A DNA stretch of 64,000 nucleotides from Sporosarcina sp. D27 (GTDB lineage Bacteria > Bacillota > Bacilli > Bacillales_A > Planococcaceae): the NCBI RefSeq assembly GCF_000586555.1, contig NZ_AZUC01000047.1, positions 124,001-188,000 on the forward strand, written 5' to 3'. A model generated the notes under the pieces. It did no database searches. It worked only from the letters and a program-made list of their open reading frames with translations, and was not told the origin of the DNA. This document shows, piece by piece, positions 37,110 to 45,179 of the stretch (the stretch's first letter is position 1; every line of letters starts with the position of its first letter). A program made the translations under genes and the position numbers.

Positions 37110-38155
37110 TACACGTGTTCCCCTTTCATTGTACTCAAAATAAGACGAAGCTGAAAATAGGACAAATGAGGAAACTTATCTTTCAGAAGACGTAGACGTT
37201 TTACATCATTATTTTCCACTTCCATTTTGACTGCTAGTTGGTCTTCACGATTTACAAACCGTAAAATGGGGAAATCTCGATCGTTCGCTGCAATTTCTGA
37301 AATATGATCCTCAATGGTATTCACTTTCAAGCGGCGGGTACTTGCAATCTCTTCAATAGACACCCCTTGGTCAAACAACCTTTTTGTAATAGCTGTCGAA
37401 TCTGTTAGTGGTGTTTCAATTCGAATCCCATGTGCAAGCTTATGTAATATCGGGAGCTTTTCAGCAACATCTTCACTTTCTGACACAGCAATTAGTCGGT
37501 GTAGTGCTTCTAAATATTCGAGTTGTAAACTAGCGACAGGTTCGCTTGTTGCTTCTTCAAGTTGCTCCCACGTCCAACCAGAAGCATCCGCCCCGGTTAA
37601 ACGGTGGCTCAATATGGATGCCTGAAGGTCAGAAATGCCGGTCATTTCAAATGCTAGCAGCAGCTCATCTGCTAAGTTACTTGCGCTATTATGTATGGAA
37701 CCAGTCAGACTTCGTAATAGTCCTTTCACAAACTGTTGGATCTTACGGTCATTGGTAATTGGATGAAAAGAGTTTCGAGATTCTCTTAACTGAGATAGCG
37801 TTTGTACAAGTAAGACCAATCGCAAATAGAAAATCCCTTCCCTTCCTCTATAATTCCAACCATCAAAGTGAAAAACCCGTAATTCTTTTTCTGTTCGCTT
37901 TCCCTTTTCTGTGACCGTTACAATGCCTTCACTCTCTTTTATCAACCCTTCATGTTGAAGGGAGCTGACAGCTTCTGCAAAAGTTTCATCTGCTAGTTTT
38001 GGGAGTAGTGAAAAATATGGTTTTACTGAAAAATAATCGATATCTTGGAGTGTTTGCCCTGAACGTTTTCCACGCAAGACATGTAAACTCGCATTCAAAG
38101 ACCTTTGCCCATCCATTTTTTCTGCGATCTTTAAAATTATTGAACTCAACTTCAC
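37109..38155 (-). CDS. ypbB: helix-turn-helix protein YpbB
   Basis: A 348-residue protein of unknown function found next to recQ across Bacilli. The C-terminal region (about 255-320) contains a helix-turn-helix of the type attached to RecQ proteins (SIEEIASTRRLKVNTIEDHISE), suggesting it supplies in trans a domain missing from the short RecQ. Most of the remaining sequence is helical with no catalytic motif. Coupled to recQ and divergent from fer. Confidence 0.82.
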   Translation of the reverse strand: MKLSSIILKIAEKMDGQRSLNASLHVLRGKRSGQTLQDIDYFSVKPYFSLLPKLADETFAEAVSSLQHEGLIKESEGIVTVTEKGKRTEKELRVFHFDGWNYRGREGIFYLRLVLLVQTLSQLRESRNSFHPITNDRKIQQFVKGLLRSLTGSIHNSASNLADELLLAFEMTGISDLQASILSHRLTGADASGWTWEQLEEATSEPVASLQLEYLEALHRLIAVSESEDVAEKLPILHKLAHGIRIETPLTDSTAITKRLFDQGVSIEEIASTRRLKVNTIEDHISEIAANDRDFPILRFVNREDQLAVKMEVENNDVKRLRLLKDKFPHLSYFQLRLILSTMKGEHV

Positions 38156-38185
38156 TAAGAATCCCTACTTTCTAGTGGTTAAAGG

Positions 38186-38214
38186 TTGAAAACTGTAGAA
38201 AACCGTTTTAGAAT
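38186..38214 (+). promoter_or_regulatory. promoter of fer
   Basis: TTGAAA (38186-38191), 17 bases and TAGAAT (38209-38214) give a good sigma-A promoter about 50 bases before the fer ATG. Confidence 0.7.
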
Positions 38215-38229
38215 GGATAAAGTACCTAG

Positions 38230-38518
<289 letters not shown>

Positions 38519-38520
<2 letters not shown>

Positions 38521-38560
38521 AAAACAGGCTATCCGCATTTTAGCGGATGGCCTGTTTTTC
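38519..38560. terminator. bidirectional terminator between fer and ribU
   Basis: AAAACAGGC-ATCCGC and GCGGAT-GCCTGTTTT form a long stem with A and T runs on both sides. Confidence 0.88.
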
Positions 38561-38564
38561 TATA

Positions 38565-39146
38565 TCATACCGATAATTTACGATGTTGTTGAGAAATCCA
38601 ATTCTGCATACTTTTAAATAGCAGAAGGGATATCCCCATTAATATAGCACCTTTAATCAGGTTGAATGGCAAAATTCCTAAGACAATCATTGTATAAAGT
38701 CCATCTCCTGTTACTGGCGGCGCATTTAAGAAATAAGTGTATGCGGGCAAGAAGACTAAATAATTTAACAGACTCATGCCAACTGCCATAGAGATTGTGC
38801 CTGATATAAGTCCCACAGTTAAGCCACGTGAAGTACGGAATTTGTTGAATATAAAGTAGATCGGCATGATGAACAACACGCCCGTCACAAAGTTCGCTAT
38901 TTCCCCAACAGGTACACCTGTCGGACTCCCTGATAAGAACCAATAGAGTACGTTCTTCAGTAATTCTACGAGAATTCCTGCGACCGGACCCAGTGTCATC
39001 ACCGCTAATACTGCGGGTATTTCACTGAAATCAATCTTCAAAAAACCTGGTAATGCTGGTAGCGGGAAGTTAAACTGCATAAGAACTGTGGAAATGCTAC
39101 CTAAGATGGCGACTAGAATCATCACCCGTAATTTCTTGCTATTCAT
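38565..39146 (-). CDS. ribU: riboflavin ECF transporter substrate-binding subunit RibU
   Basis: Membrane S component that binds riboflavin and works with the shared ECF energising module (EcfAAT, not in this window). The 193-residue protein has about six hydrophobic segments and family sequences FLKIDFSEIPAV (about 35-46) and VELLKNVLYWFLSG (about 59-72). AAGGAGAG precedes the ATG. It is preceded by an FMN riboswitch with a separate terminator, so it is shut off when FMN is plentiful. B. subtilis names: ypaA/fmnP. Confidence 0.95.
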   Translation of the reverse strand: MNSKKLRVMILVAILGSISTVLMQFNFPLPALPGFLKIDFSEIPAVLAVMTLGPVAGILVELLKNVLYWFLSGSPTGVPVGEIANFVTGVLFIMPIYFIFNKFRTSRGLTVGLISGTISMAVGMSLLNYLVFLPAYTYFLNAPPVTGDGLYTMIVLGILPFNLIKGAILMGISLLLFKSMQNWISQQHRKLSV

Positions 39147-39214
39147 ACTACTCTCTCCTTTTGCGATTCACTTCACAAAGAGGAAAGGATCTGCCTAATC
39201 TTTCGTCTGTAGTC

Positions 39215-39256
39215 ACAAAAACACCCTTCAGCAAATTCATGCTAAAGGGAGTGTGT
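39215..39256 (-). terminator. riboswitch-controlled terminator upstream of ribU
   Basis: ACAC-CCCTT-AGCA and TGCT-AAGGG-GTGT form a stem (39221-39254) followed by TTTTTG on the minus strand, about 70 bases before the ribU ATG. Its position between aptamer and gene makes it the probable expression platform. An alternative pairing, AAGCCGT with ACGGCTT, lies between aptamer and terminator. Confidence 0.75.
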
Positions 39257-39345
39257 AGACGCGTTTAAATAAGACACCAGCATTCAATAGAATGCTCGCA
39301 CTTAAATAAGCCGTTGCCTAGTAGACAAAAAGACGGCTTCGCCTT

Positions 39346-39472
39346 CACCTTCTCCCATCCAGACTATACTGTCGGCTCCAGAATCTCACTGGAATCAGCT
39401 GTTAAGCTCGCGGGCTAAAAAGCTTTCGCTTCCATTTCCGCCGGTCGGGAATTTCACCCTGCCCCGAAGATG
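39346..39472 (-). ncRNA. FMN riboswitch (RFN element)
   Basis: The full conserved core is present on the minus strand: CTTCGGGGCAGGGTGAAATT, CCCGACCGGCGG, CCCGCGAGC, GCCGACAGTATAGTCTGGAT and GGGAGAAGG. The closing P1 stem is CATCTTC (39472-39466) with GAAGGTG (39352-39346). It controls ribU; FMN binding is expected to favour the downstream terminator. This occupies most of the 400-base gap between ribU and rsiX. Confidence 0.96.
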
Positions 39473-39495
39473 AATCAATATTTTGTTACACCATT

Positions 39496-39524
39496 AGTAT
39501 ATAGAAAAAAAAACAATCTGTAAA
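39496..39524 (-). promoter_or_regulatory. promoter of the ribU riboswitch transcript
   Basis: TTTACA (39524-39519), exactly 17 bases and TATACT (39501-39496) on the minus strand. The -35 lies inside the stem of the rsiX terminator. Confidence 0.65.
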
Positions 39525-39543
39525 CTTGTATGTTTACAGATTG
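39503..39543 (-). terminator. terminator after rsiX
   Basis: AATCTGTAAAC and GTTTACAGATT form a perfect 11-bp stem (39515-39542), followed by nine T residues on the minus strand. Confidence 0.9.
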
Positions 39544-39547
39544 GCTA

Positions 39548-40753
39548 TTACTTCAAAATAAGTGGCATCAGATTCGCTCCGATTGCTTTTGGTAGAGGTT
39601 CTCTGAAATTTAATCCATTCCAATCCAGTGGTTCAACTTTGACTACTTTTAGTCGTAAATCAAAACTAGCTGCTGTTAGCGCAAGACCATCAATTAGTTG
39701 ACTTGCTTCATCTGGTGGTATGGAATCTAGTTGAACTGTGCTGTTAAATTTAACTTCTGCAATTCCGTCATTTACAATGACAGTGAAATCCATCTCTTTT
39801 GGAATCACAGGGTCATACAGGTCATTTGGTGCTGTTTGCATGAGATGTAGGGCTTCTTTAAATGATTCCGCTTGCTGCATGAAGTTCGGTGACAGCAACT
39901 GTTGACCATCATCTTGTGTGTAGACGTAATATGGTGTATTGGCCAGTTCTGCTTGTAAATCGATTGGCTCAAGTAGACCCACTTGATCAAACTCGGCAGG
40001 CTCCCCTGAATCGTCTAGTATTCGGATATCGCGATATGATGGAAATGTCTGCATTAGGGAGTGAAGAAACACTTCCTGTGTAGCAGCTGACAAGTCATAC
40101 TCATGCGTATCGCTAAGTAGTACGCTAAGCTGATCTCCCTTTTCAGAAAATGTTGCATCTAAAGGATGCATCGCTTCAAAACCTAGCGCTTGCTCATCCA
40201 ACTCTTCAGTAAATGCCTCGTAAAGCTCCAGATCTGTCGACGCTCCATTTAATCCTTTAGCTTCTAACTGTTCTTTAGACAAAAGAATAGATACCGGAAT
40301 ACTGACAGCCCGAGAATCCTGTAACCCTATATGCAATATGCGTCCTTCGTCCAATTCAGCTGGATAAATTGCATATTGAGTAACATCTCTTATTGAAAAG
40401 GCAGATTTAGAACTAGCATCTTTTGAAAAGTTCTCCATCTCTTCATCTTCTCTTGCAGTTGCGGGCACGCCCTTTGATTCACTTTGGAGTGACGCCTCAT
40501 CTGCTGATTGTTTCCCAGTGTCCATAGAGTTCAGGACACTGGGAATTAGTATCGCAACTAGTAAGACTGCTGCAACTGTCACTATTAAGGGAACTACACG
40601 GCTTTTCTTACGTAATGGTTTTGCTGGTGTTTTAGTAAGTCGTTCATCGTTCTTCAAACGTTCCAGTATTTCTTCCTTAGATCGTTCATCCTTCATTTTC
40701 GGCATAGAGTGCAGGAGCTTATCCAATTCATCATCTTTTTGTTCGTGATCCAC
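39548..40753 (-). CDS. rsiX: anti-sigma-X factor RsiX
   Basis: Membrane anti-sigma factor that holds SigX inactive. The 401-residue protein has a cytoplasmic N terminus (1-50) rich in charge, one transmembrane segment (about 53-72) and a long extracytoplasmic part. The GTG start, with GGGGGAG upstream, lies within the sigX coding end (23-base overlap), ensuring stoichiometric synthesis. Sequence similarity to B. subtilis RsiX is modest; identity rests mainly on the sigX-rsiX arrangement and topology. Confidence 0.88.
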   Translation of the reverse strand: MDHEQKDDELDKLLHSMPKMKDERSKEEILERLKNDERLTKTPAKPLRKKSRVVPLIVTVAAVLLVAILIPSVLNSMDTGKQSADEASLQSESKGVPATAREDEEMENFSKDASSKSAFSIRDVTQYAIYPAELDEGRILHIGLQDSRAVSIPVSILLSKEQLEAKGLNGASTDLELYEAFTEELDEQALGFEAMHPLDATFSEKGDQLSVLLSDTHEYDLSAATQEVFLHSLMQTFPSYRDIRILDDSGEPAEFDQVGLLEPIDLQAELANTPYYVYTQDDGQQLLSPNFMQQAESFKEALHLMQTAPNDLYDPVIPKEMDFTVIVNDGIAEVKFNSTVQLDSIPPDEASQLIDGLALTAASFDLRLKVVKVEPLDWNGLNFREPLPKAIGANLMPLILK

Positions 40754-41282
40754 TCGGCTCCCCCCTCTCTAATTCTGCCAAAGTTACTTTTGTCCTTAAG
40801 CTTTTCAGTGCGCGATGTTGCGTTGTTTTCACTTTTCCTTCAGACCATCCAAGCACTTCTGCTGTATCTGAAATCGACAGGTCATTGAAATAGCGCATAA
40901 TGATGACAAGACGCTGATCCAGCGTACATGTATCCAATTTTTCAAGAACCGAACGTATTTCTTCAGTGTCAATCGATTGTTGCTCAGGCGTCTTGGCATT
41001 CGATTTCAAGTCATCTTTGTCCCAGTCGAAAAATGTTGCGTCATGTTTACTGCGCACTTTCGTTTTTCGAAAATAATCGATTGATACATTCTTAGCAATC
41101 GCAAACAACCAAGTTTTTTCGCTGCTCCGTCCCTCAAACGAGGAATAGGCACGAATCGCTTTCACGTATACTTCATGGGATAAGTCTTCTGCAAGTTGAC
41201 GATCTTTTGTCAAGTATGTCAAGAAGTTAAATACATCATGATGATACGTTTCATATAGATGATGAAATACGGAGTCGTCCAC
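40731..41282 (-). CDS. sigX: ECF sigma factor SigX
   Basis: Extracytoplasmic-function sigma factor of 183 residues with region 2 (about 10-75, including DLSHEVYVKAIRAYSSFEG) and region 4 (about 115-170, YFNDLSISDTAEVLGWSEGKVKTTQHRALKSLR). In B. subtilis SigX governs cell-envelope charge and cationic peptide resistance. The GTG start follows GAGGAGG. A matching autoregulatory promoter lies at 41309-41334. resDE-sigX-rsiX order as in B. subtilis. Confidence 0.94.
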   Translation of the reverse strand: MDDSVFHHLYETYHHDVFNFLTYLTKDRQLAEDLSHEVYVKAIRAYSSFEGRSSEKTWLFAIAKNVSIDYFRKTKVRSKHDATFFDWDKDDLKSNAKTPEQQSIDTEEIRSVLEKLDTCTLDQRLVIIMRYFNDLSISDTAEVLGWSEGKVKTTQHRALKSLRTKVTLAELERGEPSGSRTKR

Positions 41283-41308
41283 AAAAATCCTCCTCGTTCA
41301 CATAAGTT

Positions 41309-41334
41309 GACGGACATATACTGCTTAAGTTACA
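41309..41334 (-). promoter_or_regulatory. sigma-X-type autoregulatory promoter
   Basis: TGTAAC (41334-41329), 16 bases and CGTC (41312-41309) on the minus strand match the known ECF sigma-X pattern of TGTAAC with CGWC at this spacing. It sits between the resE stop and the sigX start. Confidence 0.65.
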
Positions 41335-41341
41335 TGTTAAA

Positions 41342-43108
41342 TTACTCTAGAGGTAGCACACACGTAAAGATTGTGCCTTCCTTTTCACCTCTTCTTGCAC
41401 TAATACTTCCACCGTGAGAATCCGCAATATTTTTCGCAATTGCAAGACCAAGACCTGTTCCGCTTTTACCACGTGTTCGTGCCTTGTCAGCTTTGTAGAA
41501 ACGTTCAAATACGAAAGGCAAATCTTCTTCAGGAATTCCACTTCCGGTATCAATTACAGAGATCGCAACTGATTTAGGATATTTCTCAACAGAAAGTTTT
41601 ACGCGCCCTCCGTCAGGTGTATGCCGAATCGCATTGTCGATTAAATTGGTGAAAACTTGTTCAATACGATCTTCATCTGCTTGCAAATGCAGCATTTCTG
41701 ATCCATTAGGTTCTACTTCAAGATTGACGTTTGCATCCTTAGCAACTTGCGTGAATTTGTTACGCATCCGTTCTAAAAATGGAATTACCGCCATTTCCGA
41801 TTTGTACAAACGCATATGTCCAGATTCCATCCGTGCTAGGTCAAGCAAATCTGTTACCAATCGTCCCATTCTCTGAGATTCATCATGAATAATCTTCACC
41901 ATTTCATGATTTTCTTCGGCAGTCTCAGGAACCCCGTCAAGTATCGCTTCACTATATCCTTGAAGCATGGAGATTGGTGTTCTTAATTCGTGAGAAACAT
42001 TTGCTATGAAATCAGATCGCAATTTGTCTAGCTGGTGTTGCTCTGTCATATCTCGAAGGACCGCTACTGCTCCTCGAATGCTATTCTTGCTGTATAAGGG
42101 ACTAATCTTCACCACAAAAAATCTTTTCCCAAGTTCTAATTCAGCGTCCACTTCCTCCGCAAACATGACGGCGTGCTCCAACATATGAATAATTTCAGGA
42201 GGCAACAGTTCTTTTGAGTCTTGATTGATAAACTTCCATTTTTGCAAAACGTTCTCCGCTTGAGGATTACTGAGCAGAATTGTGTTATCTCGGTTGAACG
42301 TAATTACTGCGTCTGTCATAGACGTCAAAATGCTCGATAATTGTTCTTTATCCTGTTTAATGAGTTCCACGTTGTACTTCAACTGTCTACCCATTTGGTT
42401 AAATGCTGTAGATAGTTGACCAATTTCATCATTTTGCTTCACCGGAATCCTGGCATCGAAATTCCCTTTTGATAACTCAAATGCAGCTTCTTTCATCTGC
42501 CGTAAAGGTCGGGTTATACGTGTTGAAAGGAAGAATGCGAAAAATGTAGTTAATATGAATGCGATAAATGCAGAAAGCAATACGATATGTGTTGTCCATT
42601 TTGTCGTATCATGGATTGCTTCAAAACTTTGGTATACAACAACGTAGCCTTCACCTTCATTTGGTAATGGTGTAGATGATACAATATAGCGTTCTGAAAC
42701 TTCTTTTTCAGTTAAAGAAGGAAGAATCATTTGTTTTGAGAAATTCTCATCATTATTTTTTTCGCTGAAGACCTTATCACTTAAAATCTTCTCTTCAATC
42801 GCTTCAACATTTGCCACACCATCATGGAACGAATAAGCAACTTGTCCATCGTTACCTACAACCAATGCCTGGGTGCCATTATTCAAAATATCGTTGACGA
42901 CAAGTTTCATGGCAGATTCGTTTTCGTGGTCGATGATAATACTCCCAACTGTTTTCGCCTCACGCGCAAGTGTTTCTTCAGCTTGACGTGTATGGAAGTT
43001 ATCAAAGAACTCTAACAACAAAGCCGTGACAATAAACAGGACAAATGAAACGAGAAGCAATATGGTTGCCCATAGCTTCCCGACGATTGAATTCCATATT
43101 CTATTCAT
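41342..43108 (-). CDS. resE: sensor histidine kinase ResE
   Basis: Kinase of the redox/oxygen-limitation system that phosphorylates ResD. The 588-residue protein has two transmembrane segments (about 10-32 and 168-190) flanking an extracytoplasmic sensor region, then HAMP (about 190-245), PAS (about 250-360), the phosphoacceptor helix with SHELRTP (about 372-378), and the ATPase domain with NLIDNAIRHTPDG, DTGSGIP and GTGLGL boxes. It overlaps resD by four bases. Confidence 0.96.
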   Translation of the reverse strand: MNRIWNSIVGKLWATILLLVSFVLFIVTALLLEFFDNFHTRQAEETLAREAKTVGSIIIDHENESAMKLVVNDILNNGTQALVVGNDGQVAYSFHDGVANVEAIEEKILSDKVFSEKNNDENFSKQMILPSLTEKEVSERYIVSSTPLPNEGEGYVVVYQSFEAIHDTTKWTTHIVLLSAFIAFILTTFFAFFLSTRITRPLRQMKEAAFELSKGNFDARIPVKQNDEIGQLSTAFNQMGRQLKYNVELIKQDKEQLSSILTSMTDAVITFNRDNTILLSNPQAENVLQKWKFINQDSKELLPPEIIHMLEHAVMFAEEVDAELELGKRFFVVKISPLYSKNSIRGAVAVLRDMTEQHQLDKLRSDFIANVSHELRTPISMLQGYSEAILDGVPETAEENHEMVKIIHDESQRMGRLVTDLLDLARMESGHMRLYKSEMAVIPFLERMRNKFTQVAKDANVNLEVEPNGSEMLHLQADEDRIEQVFTNLIDNAIRHTPDGGRVKLSVEKYPKSVAISVIDTGSGIPEEDLPFVFERFYKADKARTRGKSGTGLGLAIAKNIADSHGGSISARRGEKEGTIFTCVLPLE

Positions 43109-43824
43109 TCAGTCGGCACCTCAAACTTATAGCCGACCCCCCATACAGTTACAATCATTTTGGCTGCTTGTTCAGAGACTCTGTTTAGCTTTTCTCTTAA
43201 GCGCTTTACATGAGTATCCACGGTTCTGAGGTCACCAAAAAATTCGTAGTGCCATACTTCTTTCAACAATTGCTCGCGGTCAAACACTTTGTCTGGTGCT
43301 TTTGCCAAAAAATACAACAATTCGTACTCTTTCGGCGTCAAGCTGACCTCTTTGCCTTCGGCCGTGACTCGATGTGCGTCGTGATCGATTGTAAGTTGCG
43401 GGAAAACGACTAAGTCTTTAGAGGTTGCAGCAGACGGAGATCCGTTAAATGAACCAGCACGGCGTAATAGCGCCTTTACACGCAATACTACTTCACGTGG
43501 ACTAAATGGTTTGACGATATAGTCATCAGCTCCTGTTTCGAACCCTGTGACCCTGTCAGATTCTTCCCCTTTTGCGGTTAATAAAATAATTGGGGTTTGG
43601 TTTTCAGCTATTCTTAGTTCTTCCAAAACTTCCATTCCGTCTTTTTCAGGCATCATGACGTCAAGTAAGATACAGTCATAATGATTTTCTTCAATTTTTT
43701 CAAGCGCTTCCGCACCATCACATGCTTCGTCCATCTCATACCCCTCACGAGAGAGATACATCGTAAGAAGCCGTCTAATTCGGTCTTCGTCGTCCACGAC
43801 GAGCAATTTTAAGTTTTCATCCAT
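43105..43824 (-). CDS. resD: response regulator ResD
   Basis: OmpR/PhoB-type regulator activating respiratory genes (in B. subtilis including resABC, qcrABC, ctaA and nitrate respiration genes). The 239-residue protein has the phosphoacceptor Asp in CILLDVMMPEKDG (about residue 57) and a winged-helix DNA-binding domain (about 140-235, SLTPKEYELLYFLAK). AAAGGAG precedes the ATG. Candidate target boxes are present upstream of qcrA and resA in this window. Confidence 0.97.
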   Translation of the reverse strand: MDENLKLLVVDDEDRIRRLLTMYLSREGYEMDEACDGAEALEKIEENHYDCILLDVMMPEKDGMEVLEELRIAENQTPIILLTAKGEESDRVTGFETGADDYIVKPFSPREVVLRVKALLRRAGSFNGSPSAATSKDLVVFPQLTIDHDAHRVTAEGKEVSLTPKEYELLYFLAKAPDKVFDREQLLKEVWHYEFFGDLRTVDTHVKRLREKLNRVSEQAAKMIVTVWGVGYKFEVPTE

Positions 43825-43956
43825 TGACGATTGCTCCTTTCAAAACTACTTCTTTCATTGTACTTGTCCAGCGTGAAAAAAGAAACTAGTATACCTATTT
43901 GCCACTAATACATTGCCCATTGTGCAGGAATTCGGGAAACAAAACAGTTAAAAGCA

Positions 43957-43990
43957 TAAAAAGACTGTGCAGCGGATTGGCTGCACAGTT
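43957..43990 (-). terminator. terminator between resC and resD
   Basis: ACTGTGCAGC and GCTGCACAGT form a perfect 10-bp stem (43964-43989), followed by CTTTTT on the minus strand. It separates the biogenesis genes from the two-component pair. Confidence 0.88.
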
Positions 43991-43994
43991 TTCG

Positions 43995-45179
43995 TTATGC
44001 GTATGAGTGTAGACCCGCAATGATTAGATTGACGGCTACTAAATTGAACATGATAATGACGAATCCAGCAACAGCAAGCCATGCCGATTTCTTGCCTTCC
44101 CAACCTTGTGATAAGCGAAGGTGCAAGAATGCTGCGTAGAAGAGCCAAGTGATGAGGGCCCATACTTCTTTCGGATCCCAGCCCCAGAATCGCGACCACG
44201 CTTCGTGTGCCCAAATCATTGCAAAAATAAGAGCTCCAAGTGTGAATACTGGGAATCCGATGAGCACGGATCGATAACCGATCTCATCCATCAGTTGTGA
44301 ATTAGCTTTCTTTGCGAATGGCTGCAAGAGTGCAGCAATCGGTCGTCGGAAAATGAGTCTGATCAATATATAGAGAATGATTCCCGTAAATAGCGACCAT
44401 ACAAATGTAGTTAGTGTTTTCGCATTGACGATTGCCGGCATTTCGAACCATGGTTTCATGGTGTCTGTTGTGACCTGTTCGTACTCACTCATGCCAAACA
44501 AAGGCGGCATGTTGTACGTCATTTCAGAAGCTTTGCCGTTTTTGTCGACATACGTAAAGTCTGCTTCATAACCCGAAAGGCTAAATGCTGTTGAAGAAAC
44601 AACAAATCCAAGAACTAGAACTACCGTAAACATAACTGCTTCAAGCCAAAAGCGTTCTTTAGACTTCTTTGTCAAGTCTACGTTCTTTGCAAGATAAATC
44701 AGTCCGGCTACCGCACTAATAGCAAGAATAGATTCACCAAGAGCCGCTGTAATAACGTGTACAGTCAACCAATAACTCTTCAGTGCTGGAATTAGTGGTG
44801 TGATTTCTCTCGGGAACATACTAGCATATGCAATAATGACAATCGCAATCGGAAGCGCGAACAAACCGAGCGAAGGTGTTTTGTAGATAAAGAAAATGAG
44901 AATGAATGATCCGACAAGCATCATACTGAATGCAGTCGTAAATTCAAACATATTGCTGACAGGAGCATGTCCCGCTGCAATCCAGCGTGTTATGAAATAG
45001 CCTAGTTGAGCAACAAAACCTATGATTGTAACTACAATCCCGATTTTCCCCCACATGCTATCTTTGTAGGTTTTTTCTGTTTTAGAAACCTTGACTGCCC
45101 CTCCAAAAAATAAGGTGCCGACCAGGTAGGCGATAAATGATACTAGCAGTAAATTCGCACTTAATGCCGCGTAATCCAT
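43995..45179 (-). CDS. resC: cytochrome c biogenesis protein ResC (CcsA family)
   Basis: Membrane protein that exports and presents haem for attachment to apocytochromes c (system II, with ResB). The 394-residue protein has about eight transmembrane helices and the haem-handling tryptophan-rich segment WGWDPKEVWALITW (about 335-348), preceded by WAHEAW. Its start overlaps the resB stop by one base. Confidence 0.95.
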   Translation of the reverse strand: MDYAALSANLLLVSFIAYLVGTLFFGGAVKVSKTEKTYKDSMWGKIGIVVTIIGFVAQLGYFITRWIAAGHAPVSNMFEFTTAFSMMLVGSFILIFFIYKTPSLGLFALPIAIVIIAYASMFPREITPLIPALKSYWLTVHVITAALGESILAISAVAGLIYLAKNVDLTKKSKERFWLEAVMFTVVLVLGFVVSSTAFSLSGYEADFTYVDKNGKASEMTYNMPPLFGMSEYEQVTTDTMKPWFEMPAIVNAKTLTTFVWSLFTGIILYILIRLIFRRPIAALLQPFAKKANSQLMDEIGYRSVLIGFPVFTLGALIFAMIWAHEAWSRFWGWDPKEVWALITWLFYAAFLHLRLSQGWEGKKSAWLAVAGFVIIMFNLVAVNLIIAGLHSYA

